A DNA stretch of 64,000 nt from an uncultured Sulfitobacter sp. (GCF_947497275.1 NZ_CANMFS010000002.1:1-64000), one strand, 5' to 3'; positions 47,830 to 58,038 are shown, numbered from the stretch's first letter. A program made the numbers and translations. The notes: a model not told the origin generated them from the sequence alone.

Positions 47830-48870
47830 TCAGGAGCCGCCACCGAGCACCGATTCGTCCGCCACGACGGTCTGTGTTTCCGTAAGCTCAGGGTCGGCTA
47901 CCAGACCGTACTCGGCCAAGGGGCCGTCGGGGCCGGCGATTTCATCCATGACAAAGAACTCCGCGTATTCCTTGAGGCCCGGGATTACGCCGATGTGCGC
48001 TTTCTTGACGTAGAAGAACAGCGGGCGTGACACCGGATATTCGCCTGACGCGATGGTTTCGGTCGAGGGCACGACACCGGACATGTCCGCTACCTGCAGT
48101 TTGTCGGTGTTGTTCTCGTAAAAGGCGAGGCCGAACACGCCGATGCCGTCGTCGTTGCTTTCGATGCGTGCGAGGGTTTCCGTGTAGTCGCCATCAATGT
48201 CCACGGACTTGCCATCGGTACGCAGCGCGATGCAGGCCTTTTCCGCGGCCTTCTTGTCGTCGTTGTTGGCCGCCAGGTACGCCTCGAAATCGCCGGCTTC
48301 CTCACACCCCGCCAAGATCACCTTTTCCTCGAAAACCTCCCGTGTCCCGTGCTTGGTGCCCGGAACGAATGCCTGGATCGGCTGAGCGGGCAAATCGGGG
48401 TTCACTTCGTTCCATGTAGCAAACGGGTTGTTCACGATCTCACCGTCCACCATGACCTGCTCGGAAAGCGCGCGGTACCAGTCGACAGGCGTAAATTGAA
48501 ATGTCTCGCCATCGATGTCCGAGGCGAAGACGATCCCGTCGTATCCGATCCGCACCTCGATGATGTCGGTCACACCATTGGCCGCACATGCGTTAACTTC
48601 GGAGGATTTGATCTGGCGCGAGGCATTGGCGATGTCGATCGTGTTTTCGCCCACGCCTTCGCAGAAACGCTTCAGACCCGCAGAGGAGCCACCGGATTCG
48701 ACGACCGGCGTGGGATAGTCGAAATTCTCGCCAAAGGCTTCGGCGACGATGGACGCATAAGGCAGCACGGTTGAGGAACCAGCGACCTGTACCTGATCGC
48801 GCGCGGCAGCGGCAGTTGCAGACACGGCGGCGATCGCCAGCGCGGAAGTCGTGAGTTTTACGAAAGACAT
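47830..48870 (-). CDS. pstS: Phosphate-binding periplasmic protein PstS
   Basis: The 346-residue protein has a signal peptide (LTTSALAIAAVSATAAAA) and the PstS-like fold: VAGSSTVLPYASIVAEAFGE at the start with the phosphate-binding SST motif, VVESGGSSAGLKRFCEG, ANASRQIKSSEV and GIGVFGLAFYENN. It binds periplasmic phosphate and delivers it to PstCA. It is preceded by a three-heptamer Pho box 82 bases upstream, so its expression should rise under phosphate limitation. Confidence 0.95.
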   Translation of the reverse strand: MSFVKLTTSALAIAAVSATAAAARDQVQVAGSSTVLPYASIVAEAFGENFDYPTPVVESGGSSAGLKRFCEGVGENTIDIANASRQIKSSEVNACAANGVTDIIEVRIGYDGIVFASDIDGETFQFTPVDWYRALSEQVMVDGEIVNNPFATWNEVNPDLPAQPIQAFVPGTKHGTREVFEEKVILAGCEEAGDFEAYLAANNDDKKAAEKACIALRTDGKSVDIDGDYTETLARIESNDDGIGVFGLAFYENNTDKLQVADMSGVVPSTETIASGEYPVSRPLFFYVKKAHIGVIPGLKEYAEFFVMDEIAGPDGPLAEYGLVADPELTETQTVVADESVLGGGS

Positions 48871-48951
48871 CGAAGTCTCCTGTCAGCAGTCATTTGAAAC
48901 CACCCCCATGGTGATCTCCCGCATGGTCTAGGGCGGGCCTGCTGTGCTTTT

Positions 48952-48980
48952 GTGACAGTTACGTTACAGTTTCATGACAT
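48952..48980 (-). promoter_or_regulatory. Pho box (three heptamers)
   Basis: On the minus strand ATGTCAT, CTGTAAC and CTGTCAC occur at 11-base intervals with GAAA and GTAA between. This matches the PhoB consensus of CTGTCAT-like heptamers. It lies 82 bases before the pstS start and after the phoR stop, as expected for PhoB activation of the pst operon. Confidence 0.85.
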
Positions 48981-49019
48981 CCGGTGTTTTCGTAAGTAAA
49001 TCGGAGCGGCCTGCAGGTT

Positions 49020-50063
49020 CTATTCCTCAGCGACGGGGATAAACACGGTGAATTCAGCACCCTCTCCCAATCTGGAAGCAATTTTCAGATATCCGCGGTG
49101 CCTGTTCAGTATGTGTTTCGCTATCGCGAGGCCAAGCCCCGTCCCGCCCAAAGCCCGGCTGCGGTGACTGTCGACGCGGTAGAAACGCTCTGTCAGGCGC
49201 GGCAGGTGCACGGGATCGATACCCGGCCCCTCGTCACGGACCCGTACCTGAGCGTACGGACCGCGCGATACGGTGCCGTCAGTGGTCCGCGTCAGATCGA
49301 CATGGACGGTGCGATCCCTGCCCCCGTATTTTATCGCGTTCTCGATGAGGTTCGTGAAAACCTGTACCAGCTGATCCTTGTCCGCCAGAACCGTCAACGC
49401 CTCATCCGGCGTCTCGATCGCCAGAGTCACGTTCGCGGCCTGCGCGATTGCGTCGAGGGTACGCACGGTGGTGCCCAGCACGGCACCCAGATCGACAGTG
49501 TCTTTCGGGCGCACCCTTTGCGACGCCTCTACCCGGCTCAGGGTCAGCAGCTCGCCGACAAGGCGGTTCATCCGCTCTGCCTCATCCCTCATGATCGACA
49601 GGAAACGCGCGCGCGCGACGGCATCATCGCGCGCAGGGCCCTGCAGCGTTTCGATGAAGCCCATCAACGCGGTAAGCGGCGTGCGCAATTCATGGCTGAC
49701 ATTCGCAACAAAGTCCCGGCGCATCTGCCCTGCGGCTGTTACGTCCGTCACGTCCACGAACGTCAGCAGCACGATGCCCGAGCTTCCGATGCAACCCGCG
49801 GAGACATCATAGTCAACGTCCTGCCCGTTCTCGCGGGCAAGATACCTTGCAGTTGTCGGCGGGCCGCCGCCCAGGCAAGTCTCTATTGCTTCGGCAACGG
49901 AGGGCTGGCGCAAAACGGTGATGAAATGCCGTCCGACGACGCCGTCTCCGAAAAGTTTGCAGCCCGCCCCATTGATCGCAATCACCTGCTCGGTAGGTCC
50001 GACGGCCAGCGCGGCCAACGGCAGCGCCGCGATCATCTCGGAAACCGGCAGCAGCGGATTCAC
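49020..50063 (-). CDS. phoR: Phosphate regulon sensor kinase PhoR-like
   Basis: This 347-residue histidine kinase has an N-terminal PAS-like part (about 1-100), a DHp domain with NVSHELRTPLTALMGFIETL (phosphorylated His), and an ATPase domain with LIENAIKYG, RDEGPGI and GTGLGLAIAKHIL. There is no strong transmembrane helix beyond ALPLAALAVG near the start, so it may be cytosolic or weakly attached. I chose GTG 50063, 5 bases after the carbonic anhydrase stop. PhoR identity rests on the neighbouring pst-phoB genes. Confidence 0.88.
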   Translation of the reverse strand: MNPLLPVSEMIAALPLAALAVGPTEQVIAINGAGCKLFGDGVVGRHFITVLRQPSVAEAIETCLGGGPPTTARYLARENGQDVDYDVSAGCIGSSGIVLLTFVDVTDVTAAGQMRRDFVANVSHELRTPLTALMGFIETLQGPARDDAVARARFLSIMRDEAERMNRLVGELLTLSRVEASQRVRPKDTVDLGAVLGTTVRTLDAIAQAANVTLAIETPDEALTVLADKDQLVQVFTNLIENAIKYGGRDRTVHVDLTRTTDGTVSRGPYAQVRVRDEGPGIDPVHLPRLTERFYRVDSHRSRALGGTGLGLAIAKHILNRHRGYLKIASRLGEGAEFTVFIPVAEE

Positions 50064-50067
50064 CGGT

Positions 50068-50589
50068 TCAGATTTCCGAGAGGTCTTTGGCAAAACGCGC
50101 GGCATTGTCCTGATACAGGCGCGCGCTGGCTTCTAGCCGTGCGATGGCCGGTGCGTCCAGGTCGCGGACAACCTTGCCGGGAGCCCCCATCACCAAACTT
50201 CCGTCCGGGATCACCTTGTTCTCTGTGATCAGAGCCCCTGCCCCGATCAGGCAGTTCTTTCCGATCTTTGCACCATTGAGAATCGTAGCACCCATACCCA
50301 CAAGTGAATTGTCGCCGATCGTGCAGCCGTGCAGCATGACCTTGTGACCGATGGTGCAGTTCACGCCGATTGTCAGCGGAAAGCCCAGATCGGTGTGGAA
50401 CACACAGTTCTCCTGCACGTTAGATCCCGCGCCCACGGTGATCATCTCGTTATCGCCGCGCAGCGTGGTACCGAACCAGACCGAGCTTTTGGCATAAAGT
50501 GCGACCGTGCCGATGACGTTGGCGTCGGGCGCGACCCAGGCTGTTGGATCAATTTCGGGTGCCTTGTCCGCAAGTGCATAGATGGTCAT
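50068..50589 (-). CDS. Gamma-class carbonic anhydrase-like protein
   Basis: The protein (173 residues) is a left-handed beta-helix of hexapeptide repeats. [33 protein letters not shown] and [19 protein letters not shown] supply the three metal-binding His positions of the gamma-carbonic anhydrase family. Many family members have low or no carbonic anhydrase activity. It is tightly packed between gmk (ATGA overlap) and phoR. Confidence 0.88.
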   Translation of the reverse strand: MTIYALADKAPEIDPTAWVAPDANVIGTVALYAKSSVWFGTTLRGDNEMITVGAGSNVQENCVFHTDLGFPLTIGVNCTIGHKVMLHGCTIGDNSLVGMGATILNGAKIGKNCLIGAGALITENKVIPDGSLVMGAPGKVVRDLDAPAIARLEASARLYQDNAARFAKDLSEI

Positions 50590-51233
50590 GATAAATCCTC
50601 GAATTCGTTTTGCAGTCGGCGAACCTGGGCGCTCAGGCCCGGTTGCTGGTGAAACTTCAGCCTCTCGGCCATGATGATCGTCTTCAACCGTTCTTCGGTC
50701 ACGTTCAGGTCATCGTTGATCAATACATAATCATACCCGTCCCAGTGGCTGATCTCGTCCCAGCTTTTCTGCATCCGCTTGGCGATCGTCTCGTCATCGT
50801 CCTGACCGCGTGACACCAGTCGGCGGCGCAGCTCCGGGATCGAGGGCGGCAGGATGAAAATCGACAGGGTATAGCGGCCCAGGGCCGAATTGCGGATCTG
50901 CTGCGCACCCTGCCAGTCGATGTCAAAAATCACGTCACGGCCTGCGTCGATCGCCTGCTGTACCGGCGCTTTGGGCGAGCCATAGAAGTTGCCGAACACA
51001 TGGGCGTGCTCCAACATATCGCCGTCCTTGACCCAGCCGCGAAACTTCTCTTCGGTGACAAAAAGGTAATCCTTGCCATCGACCTCACCCGCCCGCGCGG
51101 GCCGCGTCGTGGCGGAAACGCTGAACTGAAGGCTCGGATCCCACGTCATCAATCGTTTTGCCAACGTGCTTTTCCCGGCACCCGAGGGCGAGGATAGAAT
51201 GATCAAAAGCCCGCGTCTGTCTGCCGTATTCAT
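50586..51233 (-). CDS. gmk: Guanylate kinase
   Basis: The 215-residue kinase converts GMP to GDP. The P-loop is [16 protein letters not shown], followed by [40 protein letters not shown] and the late [18 protein letters not shown]. It overlaps the gamma-carbonic anhydrase gene and follows yicC by 3 bases, the usual yicC-gmk order. Confidence 0.97.
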   Translation of the reverse strand: MNTADRRGLLIILSSPSGAGKSTLAKRLMTWDPSLQFSVSATTRPARAGEVDGKDYLFVTEEKFRGWVKDGDMLEHAHVFGNFYGSPKAPVQQAIDAGRDVIFDIDWQGAQQIRNSALGRYTLSIFILPPSIPELRRRLVSRGQDDDETIAKRMQKSWDEISHWDGYDYVLINDDLNVTEERLKTIIMAERLKFHQQPGLSAQVRRLQNEFEDLS

Positions 51234-51236
51234 CCG

Positions 51237-52127
51237 TCACTCCACATTCTGGATCTGCTCGCGCAGCTGGTCGATCACCGCTTTCAGCGCCAGACCGGTT
51301 CGCGTCAAATCGACGCTTTGCGCTTTTGAGCACAGCGTATTCGCTTCGCGGTTGAACTCCTGCATCAGGAAATCCAGCTTGCGCCCGACCGGGCCGTCCC
51401 CTTGCACCAGCGCGCGCGCCGCGTCGACATGGGCGTGCAGGCGGTCGATTTCTTCGGTGATGTCGGATTTCACGGCGATCAGGGCAAGCTCCTGTGCGAT
51501 CCGGGTCTCATCTACATCGTCTACGGTCTCCACCACTTTCGCCAGATTGCGGCGCAGGGCAGCAGCGGCATCGACGCGGCGGGCCTCTGCCTGCACGGAT
51601 GCCTCTTTCGTCAACTCGGCGATCCTGTCCAGCTGCGTGATCACGACGGTATGCAATGCTGCCCCTTCTGCCGTGCGCATCACATTGAACTCCGCCAGAA
51701 CCGCGCCGAATTCGGCGACCAGTGCCTGCGCCAACGCCGCGTTGTCATCCTCTTGCACGGATTGCTCCAGCACCCCGCGCATTGTCACGATATCGGTCGC
51801 CTTGGAGGGCGCGAGTGAGACCCCCGCATCCATCGCTGCCGCTTCGATCTGGCCAAGCGCGTCCAGCACGGTCGCCAGCTGCGCCGCGTTCACCGCCAAC
51901 GCGCCGCCGCCCTCTTCGCGTATCACGCGCAGGCCTAGGGTTATGTTGCCGCGCGCGACGCTGGCCGCGAGGTTCTTGCGCAAATTCGCCTCAAGACCGG
52001 GGATCCAGTCCGGCACCCGGATCCGCAGATCAAGCCCCTTGCCGTTGACCGCCCGCAACTCCCAGGTCCAGCTATGGGGCCCCAAAGCCCCGCTGCGCGT
52101 CGCGAACCCTGTCATTGATCTGATCAT
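51237..52127 (-). CDS. YicC/YloC-family endoribonuclease
   Basis: This 296-residue protein starts MIRSMTGFATRSGAL and shows WELRAVNGKGLDLRIRVPDW and, near the end, GRKLDFLMQEFNREANTLCSKA, the YicC family marks. Members act in RNA decay and possibly as metal-dependent endoribonucleases. I chose ATG 52127. The longer open frame upstream has no similarity. It heads the gmk-phoR set. Confidence 0.92.
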   Translation of the reverse strand: MIRSMTGFATRSGALGPHSWTWELRAVNGKGLDLRIRVPDWIPGLEANLRKNLAASVARGNITLGLRVIREEGGGALAVNAAQLATVLDALGQIEAAAMDAGVSLAPSKATDIVTMRGVLEQSVQEDDNAALAQALVAEFGAVLAEFNVMRTAEGAALHTVVITQLDRIAELTKEASVQAEARRVDAAAALRRNLAKVVETVDDVDETRIAQELALIAVKSDITEEIDRLHAHVDAARALVQGDGPVGRKLDFLMQEFNREANTLCSKAQSVDLTRTGLALKAVIDQLREQIQNVE

Positions 52128-52447
52128 ACCTGGACCCTCACCCCGACCGCACCATGCCATGCCTGCCAGTGGGATAGGGTTTTTCCCACCGGTGCTGCAA
52201 GTGAAAAGCCCGTGCTGTACCCCCATGAGCGCATTAACCAAATGGCCCGAAAAGAGGCCACATTGTGTTGCGATCTGATAAATTGAACACATATTCGCCA
52301 CGTGCAGCAGAACGCGCCTTTCCCTTCAACCAGCCTCTGCCCCTCCGGGCGCCGCGCGGATTTCCGCCGCTGCAGCGCAGTCGGGCATCGCATTCGACGA
52401 GAGCTTTGATGGACAAGATGCATAAAACCAACCAGAATGTTTTAACC

Positions 52448-53086
52448 ATGTCAGATTATCAAACCCATAGCGGGCACGCTCCGCTGGCTCAGGTGGAGGC
52501 CTATTGGGAAGCCCTGCGCGCGGGGCGTGACATGCCCAGACGCGCCGACATCGATCCGCGCGGGATCGAGAGCGCATTGGAATTCGCATTCATTCTCGAA
52601 CGGGTGGCACCGGGTGTGGCCCGCATGCGGATCGCGGGACATCATCTGCACATGCTGATGGGGATGGAGGCGCGCGGCATGCCGCTGACCTCGTTCTTTC
52701 GGTCCGATGACCGCCAGCGCATCAGCGACATGCTCGAAGAAGTTTTTCAAACGCCCGCCACGGCCCAGCTTTCCATGACAGGCGGCGCGGGGTCCCCGCT
52801 TGACGCGCGGATGATCCTCCTGCCGCTCAAAAGCGACCTTGGCGACGTGAGCAGGATACTGGGCTGTCTGATGAGCAAGGGTGACATCGGGCAGGCACCA
52901 CGGCGGCTGACCCTGCGCAGCGCCACCGTGCGTGCGCTGGACACCGCACCGCGTCGCCTATTGCCGGCGGCGGACACAGATTCCAAGCAACACAGCGGTT
53001 TCGAAGACTCCGCGTCGCCGTTCGGCCATGCGGATACAACGAAGAAGCGCCCTCCCTACCTACGCCTGATCAAATCGAGCGATTAG
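52448..53086 (+). CDS. PAS-domain protein of the PAS_5 type
   Basis: At 212 residues this alphaproteobacterial PAS-like protein begins with VEAYWEALRAGRDMPRRADIDPRGI, continues FAFILERVAPGVARMRIAGHHL and SFFRSDDRQRISDMLEEVFQ, and ends in a charged, disordered tail with PPYLRLIKSSD. It has no output domain, so it may be a sensory or regulatory adaptor. ATG 52448 or upstream ATG 52409 and 52418 are possible starts. Its promoter is in the 0.3 kb after yicC. The function is unknown. Confidence 0.75.
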   Translation: MSDYQTHSGHAPLAQVEAYWEALRAGRDMPRRADIDPRGIESALEFAFILERVAPGVARMRIAGHHLHMLMGMEARGMPLTSFFRSDDRQRISDMLEEVFQTPATAQLSMTGGAGSPLDARMILLPLKSDLGDVSRILGCLMSKGDIGQAPRRLTLRSATVRALDTAPRRLLPAADTDSKQHSGFEDSASPFGHADTTKKRPPYLRLIKSSD

Positions 53087-53136
53087 GCGGATAAGCGCAG
53101 GGCGAGGCTGAAAACGCCCGCCATGCGCCATTCAGT

Positions 53137-54507
53137 TCAGCCTGCCGCCTGAACAGTGTTGGACGTGCGGCGCGCCGACAGCTCTTCGGCCACCAGAAAC
53201 GCCAGTTCGAGCGACTGGCTTGCGTTGAGCCGTGGATCGCAGGCCGTGTGATACCGGTCCGAGAGATCCTCGTCCGATACTGCCCGCACGCCGCCGGTGC
53301 ATTCCGTGACATCCTGACCGGTCATCTCGAAGTGCACGCCACCGGGCACGGTGTTTTCGGCGCTGTGTACTTCGAAAAATTCGCGCACTTCGCGCAGGAC
53401 TGAATCAAATGGTCGGGTCTTGTAGCCACTCGAGGATTTGATGGTGTTCCCGTGCATGGGATCGCAGGTCCACACGACATTCGCGCCCTCTTCCTTGACG
53501 GTCCGGATCAAACGCGACAGATGATCACCCACCGAACCCGCCCCGAACCGCGCGATGAGCGTCAGACGCCCTTCTTCGTTGTCGGGGTTGAGCTTTGTCA
53601 TGAGCTTCTTGAGGTCATCCGCCTCCATCGTGGGGCCGCATTTCAGGCCGATGGGGTTTTGCACTCCACTGGCAAATTCCACATGGGCGCCGTCGGGCTG
53701 CCGTGTGCGATCGCCGATCCAGATCATGTGACCGGAACCCGCAAGCCATTTGCCGGTCTCGGCTTCCTGACGGCAAAGCGCCTCTTCGTATTCGAGCAGC
53801 AACGCCTCGTGACTGGTGTAGAAATTGACCGATTGCAGCGAATGCGCGGTATCGGATGTCACACCGGCAGCGGCCATGAAGTCAAGCGTGTCCGAGATAC
53901 GTGCGGCGATGTCGCGATATTTTTCCGCCTTCTCGCCATCTGTGAAACCCAGCGTCCAGCCGTGCACCTTGTGAATATCCGCGTAACCACCAGTCGAAAA
54001 GGCGCGCAACAGGTTCAGCGTCGCCGCCGATTGGGTGTAGGCGCGCAGCATGTTGTCAGGATTGGGGATACGCGATTCCGGCGTGAACGCCAGATCGTTG
54101 ATGATATCGCCCCGGTAGCTGGGCAGCTCGACCCCGTCGACCGTTTCCATAGGCGCCGAACGTGGCTTGGCGAATTGCCCCGCCATCCGCCCGACCTTGA
54201 TCACCGGCACCTTGGCGCCATGCGTCAGCACGATCGCCATCTGCAACATCACCTTGAAGGTATCGCGGATCATGTCGGACGAGAATTGCTCGAAACTTTC
54301 GGCACAATCACCGCCCTGTAGCAAAAACGCGTCGCCCCGCCCCGCAGCCGCGAGCTGTTTGCGCAGGCGCCGCGCCTCTCCCGCAAAGACCAGGACCGGA
54401 TAGCGCGCAAGCTGCGCCTCGACACCGTTGAGTGCGGCCTGATCGGGATAATCAGGCATCTGGATCCGTGGCTTGCTGCGCCAGCTTGATTTGGTCCAAT
54501 GGGTCAT
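53137..54507 (-). CDS. aroG: Class II 3-deoxy-7-phosphoheptulonate (DAHP) synthase
   Basis: This 456-residue enzyme condenses phosphoenolpyruvate and erythrose 4-phosphate in the first shikimate step. It is the plant-type class II enzyme: [61 protein letters not shown] and [19 protein letters not shown] chose ATG 54507, since the family start MTHWTKSSW is there. The frame stays open far upstream, antisense to the next gene. It converges with the PAS gene. Confidence 0.95.
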   Translation of the reverse strand: MTHWTKSSWRSKPRIQMPDYPDQAALNGVEAQLARYPVLVFAGEARRLRKQLAAAGRGDAFLLQGGDCAESFEQFSSDMIRDTFKVMLQMAIVLTHGAKVPVIKVGRMAGQFAKPRSAPMETVDGVELPSYRGDIINDLAFTPESRIPNPDNMLRAYTQSAATLNLLRAFSTGGYADIHKVHGWTLGFTDGEKAEKYRDIAARISDTLDFMAAAGVTSDTAHSLQSVNFYTSHEALLLEYEEALCRQEAETGKWLAGSGHMIWIGDRTRQPDGAHVEFASGVQNPIGLKCGPTMEADDLKKLMTKLNPDNEEGRLTLIARFGAGSVGDHLSRLIRTVKEEGANVVWTCDPMHGNTIKSSSGYKTRPFDSVLREVREFFEVHSAENTVPGGVHFEMTGQDVTECTGGVRAVSDEDLSDRYHTACDPRLNASQSLELAFLVAEELSARRTSNTVQAAG

Positions 54508-54717
54508 GGTCTTCGATCTCCGGTCAAGGCGTCGCGCCCGCAACGGTAGCGCAAACGCAGGTCTGGACGCCCGTATACAAAAACTCTGGCGATGTGACCA
54601 TAACTGAATTTGGTCGCTTGACCTCCCCGCGTGCCTCGGGGAAAACTCGCGTGTCTTGAGCTTACGTTTCTGATACCTTGAAACACAGTTCTGCCAACCG
54701 GATCGGAATACGACGCA

Positions 54718-55722
54718 ATGGGCAATGCTCCCCACGCTCAGCGCAACCCACGCGCCGCGGACAAGCCGCGCCGCTTCGTTTTTGTATTGCTCGATAATTT
54801 CAGCCTGCTTTGCTTTGCCACAGCTCTCGAAAGCCTGCGGATCGCCAACCGGATGGCGGGAAAGAAACTCTACGAGTGGACTGTCATTGGCGAAGGCGGC
54901 GCGCAGGCCGCTTGTTCGGCGGGCACGGTATTCCAGCTTGACGACGATTTGTGCGAGCTTGGCCGTGACGATACCGTAATGGTCTGCTCGGGCCTCGATG
55001 TGCAGGCGGCGACGACGAAAAAGATGTTGTCGTGGCTCCGCCGCGAGGCCCGCAAGGGCCTTGTCGTGGGCGGACTGTGTACCGGCGCCTATACCTTGGC
55101 CAAGGCGGGTCTGCTTGACGGCAAGCGCGCGACGATCCACTGGGAAAATCAGGACAGCTTTGCCGAGGAGTTCGAGGAAGTCATCCTGACCAAATCGGTG
55201 TTCGTCGTGGACAACAACCGGATGACGACGGCCGGCGGCACCTCTTCGATCGACCTGATGCTCAAGATTATCGCGGACGATCGGGGCGAGGATCTTGCCA
55301 ATGCGGTCGCCGACCAGCTTATCTATTCCTCGATCCGCACCGATCAGGACACCCAGCGGCTCAGCGTGCCGACACGCATCGGGGTGCGGCATCCCAAGTT
55401 GAGCCAGGTCATCCAGATCATGGAGAACAACATCGAGGAACCGATCAGCCCGGCGACGCTCGCACAGGATGTCGGCATGTCGACACGGCAACTCGAACGC
55501 CTGTTCCGCCGCTATCTCAACCGCAGCCCCAAGCGGTACTATATGGAACTGCGCCTGCAAAAAGCGCGCAACCTGTTGATGCAGACGGATATGAGCGTGA
55601 TCAACGTCGCCCTCGCCTGCGGATTTGCGTCGCCCTCGCACTTTTCGAAATGCTACCGCGCGCATTACGAAACAACACCCTACCGCGAACGCGGCAGCCA
55701 CGCCGCACGGTTGTCGATCTGA
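54718..55722 (+). CDS. GlxA/AraC-type transcriptional regulator
   Basis: This 334-residue regulator has an N-terminal DJ-1/PfpI-like domain (about 15-200; [24 protein letters not shown]) and a C-terminal AraC HTH (about 225-325; [20 protein letters not shown] and [24 protein letters not shown]). GlxA-type proteins often control glycine betaine, carnitine or other quaternary-ammonium catabolism, but the ligand is unknown here. It is divergent from aroG and upstream of the Liv operon, 112 bases apart. Confidence 0.88.
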   Translation: MGNAPHAQRNPRAADKPRRFVFVLLDNFSLLCFATALESLRIANRMAGKKLYEWTVIGEGGAQAACSAGTVFQLDDDLCELGRDDTVMVCSGLDVQAATTKKMLSWLRREARKGLVVGGLCTGAYTLAKAGLLDGKRATIHWENQDSFAEEFEEVILTKSVFVVDNNRMTTAGGTSSIDLMLKIIADDRGEDLANAVADQLIYSSIRTDQDTQRLSVPTRIGVRHPKLSQVIQIMENNIEEPISPATLAQDVGMSTRQLERLFRRYLNRSPKRYYMELRLQKARNLLMQTDMSVINVALACGFASPSHFSKCYRAHYETTPYRERGSHAARLSI

Positions 55723-55834
55723 ACGCTGCACAGACGGATTGCACGGTGCAGGATGCACAATAATCTGCTTCTCTTTTATGCGGACCACGCATAGGCTATC
55801 GCCCGAACGCTATGTTCCAACATGGGAGAAACAT

Positions 55835-57028
55835 ATGAAAAAGATGCTTATGGCCACAACGGCTGCAGCACTTGTTGCGACCGGCGCCTACGCCGAGAGC
55901 CACACGAAGGAAGTCAAACTGGGTGTCCTGCTCGGTTTCACGGGACCGATTGAATCCCTGACCGGCCCGATGTCGGCGGGCGCCGAAATGGCGATGAAGG
56001 AAATAAGCGACAGCGGCTTGTTGATGGACGGGGCCACCGTCGCGTCAATGCGCGCGGATTCGGGCTGTATCGACAACGGCCTTGCGGTGTCCAACGGCGA
56101 ACGCCTGATCGCCGACGGCGTCAGTGGGCTGATCGGTGCGGACTGCTCCGGCGTGACAGGTGCCGTGCTTCAGAACGTCGCGATCCCCAATGGAATGGTC
56201 ATGATCTCGCCGTCGGCAACATCGCCCGGCCTGACCACGATGGAAGACAACGGCCTGTTTTTCCGCACCTCCCCGTCCGACGCGCGTGAAGGCGAGGTGA
56301 TGGCCGAATTGCTGATGGAGCGGGGCGTGAAATCCATCGCCCTGACCTACACCAACAACGACTATGGCAAGGGTCTCGCGGACGCGATTGAATCCTCCTA
56401 CGAGGCTGCGGGTGGTGAAGTGACCATCGTAGCCGCCCATGAAGATGGCAAGGCCGATTATTCCGCCGAAGTCGGTGCACTGGCCTCTGCGGGGGGTGAT
56501 CTGCTGGTTGTCGCGGGCTACCTCGATCAGGGTGGTGCCGGCATTATCAAAGCCGCGCTGGACGCAGGCGCATGGGAGCAGTTCGGTCTGCCCGGCGGCA
56601 TGATCGGTGAGAACCTGCCAACAACCATCGGTCCGGATCTGAATGGATCCTACGGCCAGATTGCAGGCTCCGAAGGCAACGGCATCGAGACTTTCACGAC
56701 GATGGCCGAAGAGGCCGGTTTCGACGGCACATCGCCCTACACCCCTGAATCCTACGATGCAGCGGCTTTGTTCCTGCTTGCGATGCAGGCGGCAAATTCC
56801 ACCGATCCGGCCGTGTACAAGGACAAGATCCTCGAAGTGGCCAACGCGCCCGGCGAAAAGATCTATCCCGGCGATCTTGCAAAGGCGCTTGAGCTGATCA
56901 AGGCGGGAACCGACATCGACTATGTCGGGGCATCTGCAGTCGAGCTGATCGGCCCCGGCGAATCCGCGGGCACCTACCGCATGATCGAGGTGCAGGACGG
57001 CAAGAACGTCACCGTCGGCTACAAGTAG
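55835..57028 (+). CDS. livK: Branched-chain amino-acid type ABC substrate-binding protein
   Basis: The 397-residue periplasmic binding protein has a signal peptide (MLMATTAAALVATGAYA) and the Leu/Ile/Val-binding fold: VKLGVLLGFTGPIESLTGPM, INGERL-like SNGERLIADGVSGLIGADCSG, and IALTYTNNDYGKGLADAIESS. I chose ATG 55835, preceded by GGGAGAA. Ligands of this family include branched-chain amino acids, amides and aromatic compounds, so the substrate is not certain. It is the first gene of the Liv operon. Confidence 0.9.
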   Translation: MKKMLMATTAAALVATGAYAESHTKEVKLGVLLGFTGPIESLTGPMSAGAEMAMKEISDSGLLMDGATVASMRADSGCIDNGLAVSNGERLIADGVSGLIGADCSGVTGAVLQNVAIPNGMVMISPSATSPGLTTMEDNGLFFRTSPSDAREGEVMAELLMERGVKSIALTYTNNDYGKGLADAIESSYEAAGGEVTIVAAHEDGKADYSAEVGALASAGGDLLVVAGYLDQGGAGIIKAALDAGAWEQFGLPGGMIGENLPTTIGPDLNGSYGQIAGSEGNGIETFTTMAEEAGFDGTSPYTPESYDAAALFLLAMQAANSTDPAVYKDKILEVANAPGEKIYPGDLAKALELIKAGTDIDYVGASAVELIGPGESAGTYRMIEVQDGKNVTVGYK

Positions 57029-57067
57029 GCGCACCGCCACCGCCACGGGGTGGTGAAACACGAAAAG

Positions 57068-57091
57068 CAGCCCGGGCAGGTTTCCGGGCTG
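57068..57091 (+). terminator. Hairpin between livK and livG
   Basis: CAGCCCGG (57068-57075) and CCGGGCTG (57084-57091) pair perfectly around an 8-base loop and are followed by TTTGC. The weak T-run suggests partial termination. This would give more substrate-binding protein than membrane components, the same arrangement as in the pst operon. Confidence 0.65.
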
Positions 57092-57139
57092 TTTGCATAA
57101 GGCAGCAGCCCGCAAGAGGCCGCAAACGGGGATGGACAT

Positions 57140-57922
57140 ATGATCGTCGTTGACGATTTACACAAACACTTCGGCGGGTTTCACGCCGTTGACGGTGCAA
57201 GCCTGACCATCGAACAGGGTTCGATCACGGGGTTGATCGGCCCGAACGGTGCCGGAAAAACGACGCTTTTCAATGTAATCGCCGGCGTTCTTCAACCTAC
57301 GTCGGGACGTGTGAGCATGGCGGGCGAGGATATCACAGGGCTTGCGCCGCACACGCTGTTTCACAAGGGGCTGCTGCGGACCTTCCAGATCGCGCATGAG
57401 TTTCATTCGATGTCCTGCCGCGAAAACCTGATGATGGTGCCTGGCGGTCAATCAGGCGAGAGGCTGTGGAACACCTGGTTTGGCCGCAAGCGTATCGCGA
57501 ACGAGGAACGCGCGCTGCGCGCGAAGGCGGACGAGGTGTTGGAATTCCTGACTGTCGAACATCTGGCCGAGCAGAAAGCCGGACAAATCTCGGGCGGACA
57601 GAAAAAGCTGTTGGAGTTGGGCCGTACGATGATGGTCGATGCCAAGATCGTGTTTCTCGACGAGGTAGGCGCGGGCGTGAACCGCACCCTTCTGAACACC
57701 ATCGGCGATGCCATCGTGCGCCTCAACAAAGAGCGTGGATACACCTTTGTCGTGATTGAACACGATATGGATTTCATCGGTCGGCTTTGCGATCCGGTGA
57801 TCTGCATGGCCGAGGGCCGCGTGCTCGCCCAAGGTACGCTGGCCGAAATCAAGGCCAACGAGCGTGTCATCGAAGCCTATCTCGGCACCGGTTTGAAGAA
57901 CAAAGAGAAAGTCGGCGCGTGA
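57140..57922 (+). CDS. livG: Branched-chain amino-acid ABC transporter ATP-binding protein LivG
   Basis: The 260-residue ATPase has Walker A GPNGAGKTTLFNVIAG, signature ISGGQKKLLELGRTMM and Walker B VFLDEVGAGVNRTL. The usual ELP/EEP pattern is slightly altered in this Walker B (DEVGAG in place of DEPAAG). A LivG-type end (VIEAYLG) follows. It powers transport through LivH/LivM together with LivF. It starts 111 bases after livK, beyond a hairpin. Confidence 0.93.
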   Translation: MIVVDDLHKHFGGFHAVDGASLTIEQGSITGLIGPNGAGKTTLFNVIAGVLQPTSGRVSMAGEDITGLAPHTLFHKGLLRTFQIAHEFHSMSCRENLMMVPGGQSGERLWNTWFGRKRIANEERALRAKADEVLEFLTVEHLAEQKAGQISGGQKKLLELGRTMMVDAKIVFLDEVGAGVNRTLLNTIGDAIVRLNKERGYTFVVIEHDMDFIGRLCDPVICMAEGRVLAQGTLAEIKANERVIEAYLGTGLKNKEKVGA

Positions 57923-57930
57923 GAGGTACG

Positions 57931-58035
57931 ATGACGTATGGCCCCCTGTCCGGAAATCTTGCAATAGCATTGATCGCTGGTGGGCCGGCATCGTCTCGCA
58001 CGGGCGCACCCCATCGACTGCGCCGAGGAAGTTGA
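57931..58035 (+). CDS. Possible small open frame between livG and livF
   Basis: An ATG frame of 34 codons (MTYGPLSGNLAIALIAGGPA and on) fills the livG-livF gap and ends 3 bases before livF. GAGG lies a few bases upstream. It could be a real leader or only a chance frame. No family is recognised. Confidence 0.2.
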   Translation: MTYGPLSGNLAIALIAGGPASSRTGAPHRLRRGS

Positions 58036-58038
58036 AGA

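Noticed and set aside
51166..52278. 370-codon plus-strand frame across yicC
   Set aside because: Ser/Ala/Arg-rich antisense of a recognisable YicC gene. No family features.
54508..55788. Open frame on the minus strand extending aroG by 427 codons
   Set aside because: It is antisense to the clear GlxA-type gene, and aroG family similarity begins at 54507. GC-rich codon bias keeps the antisense frame open.
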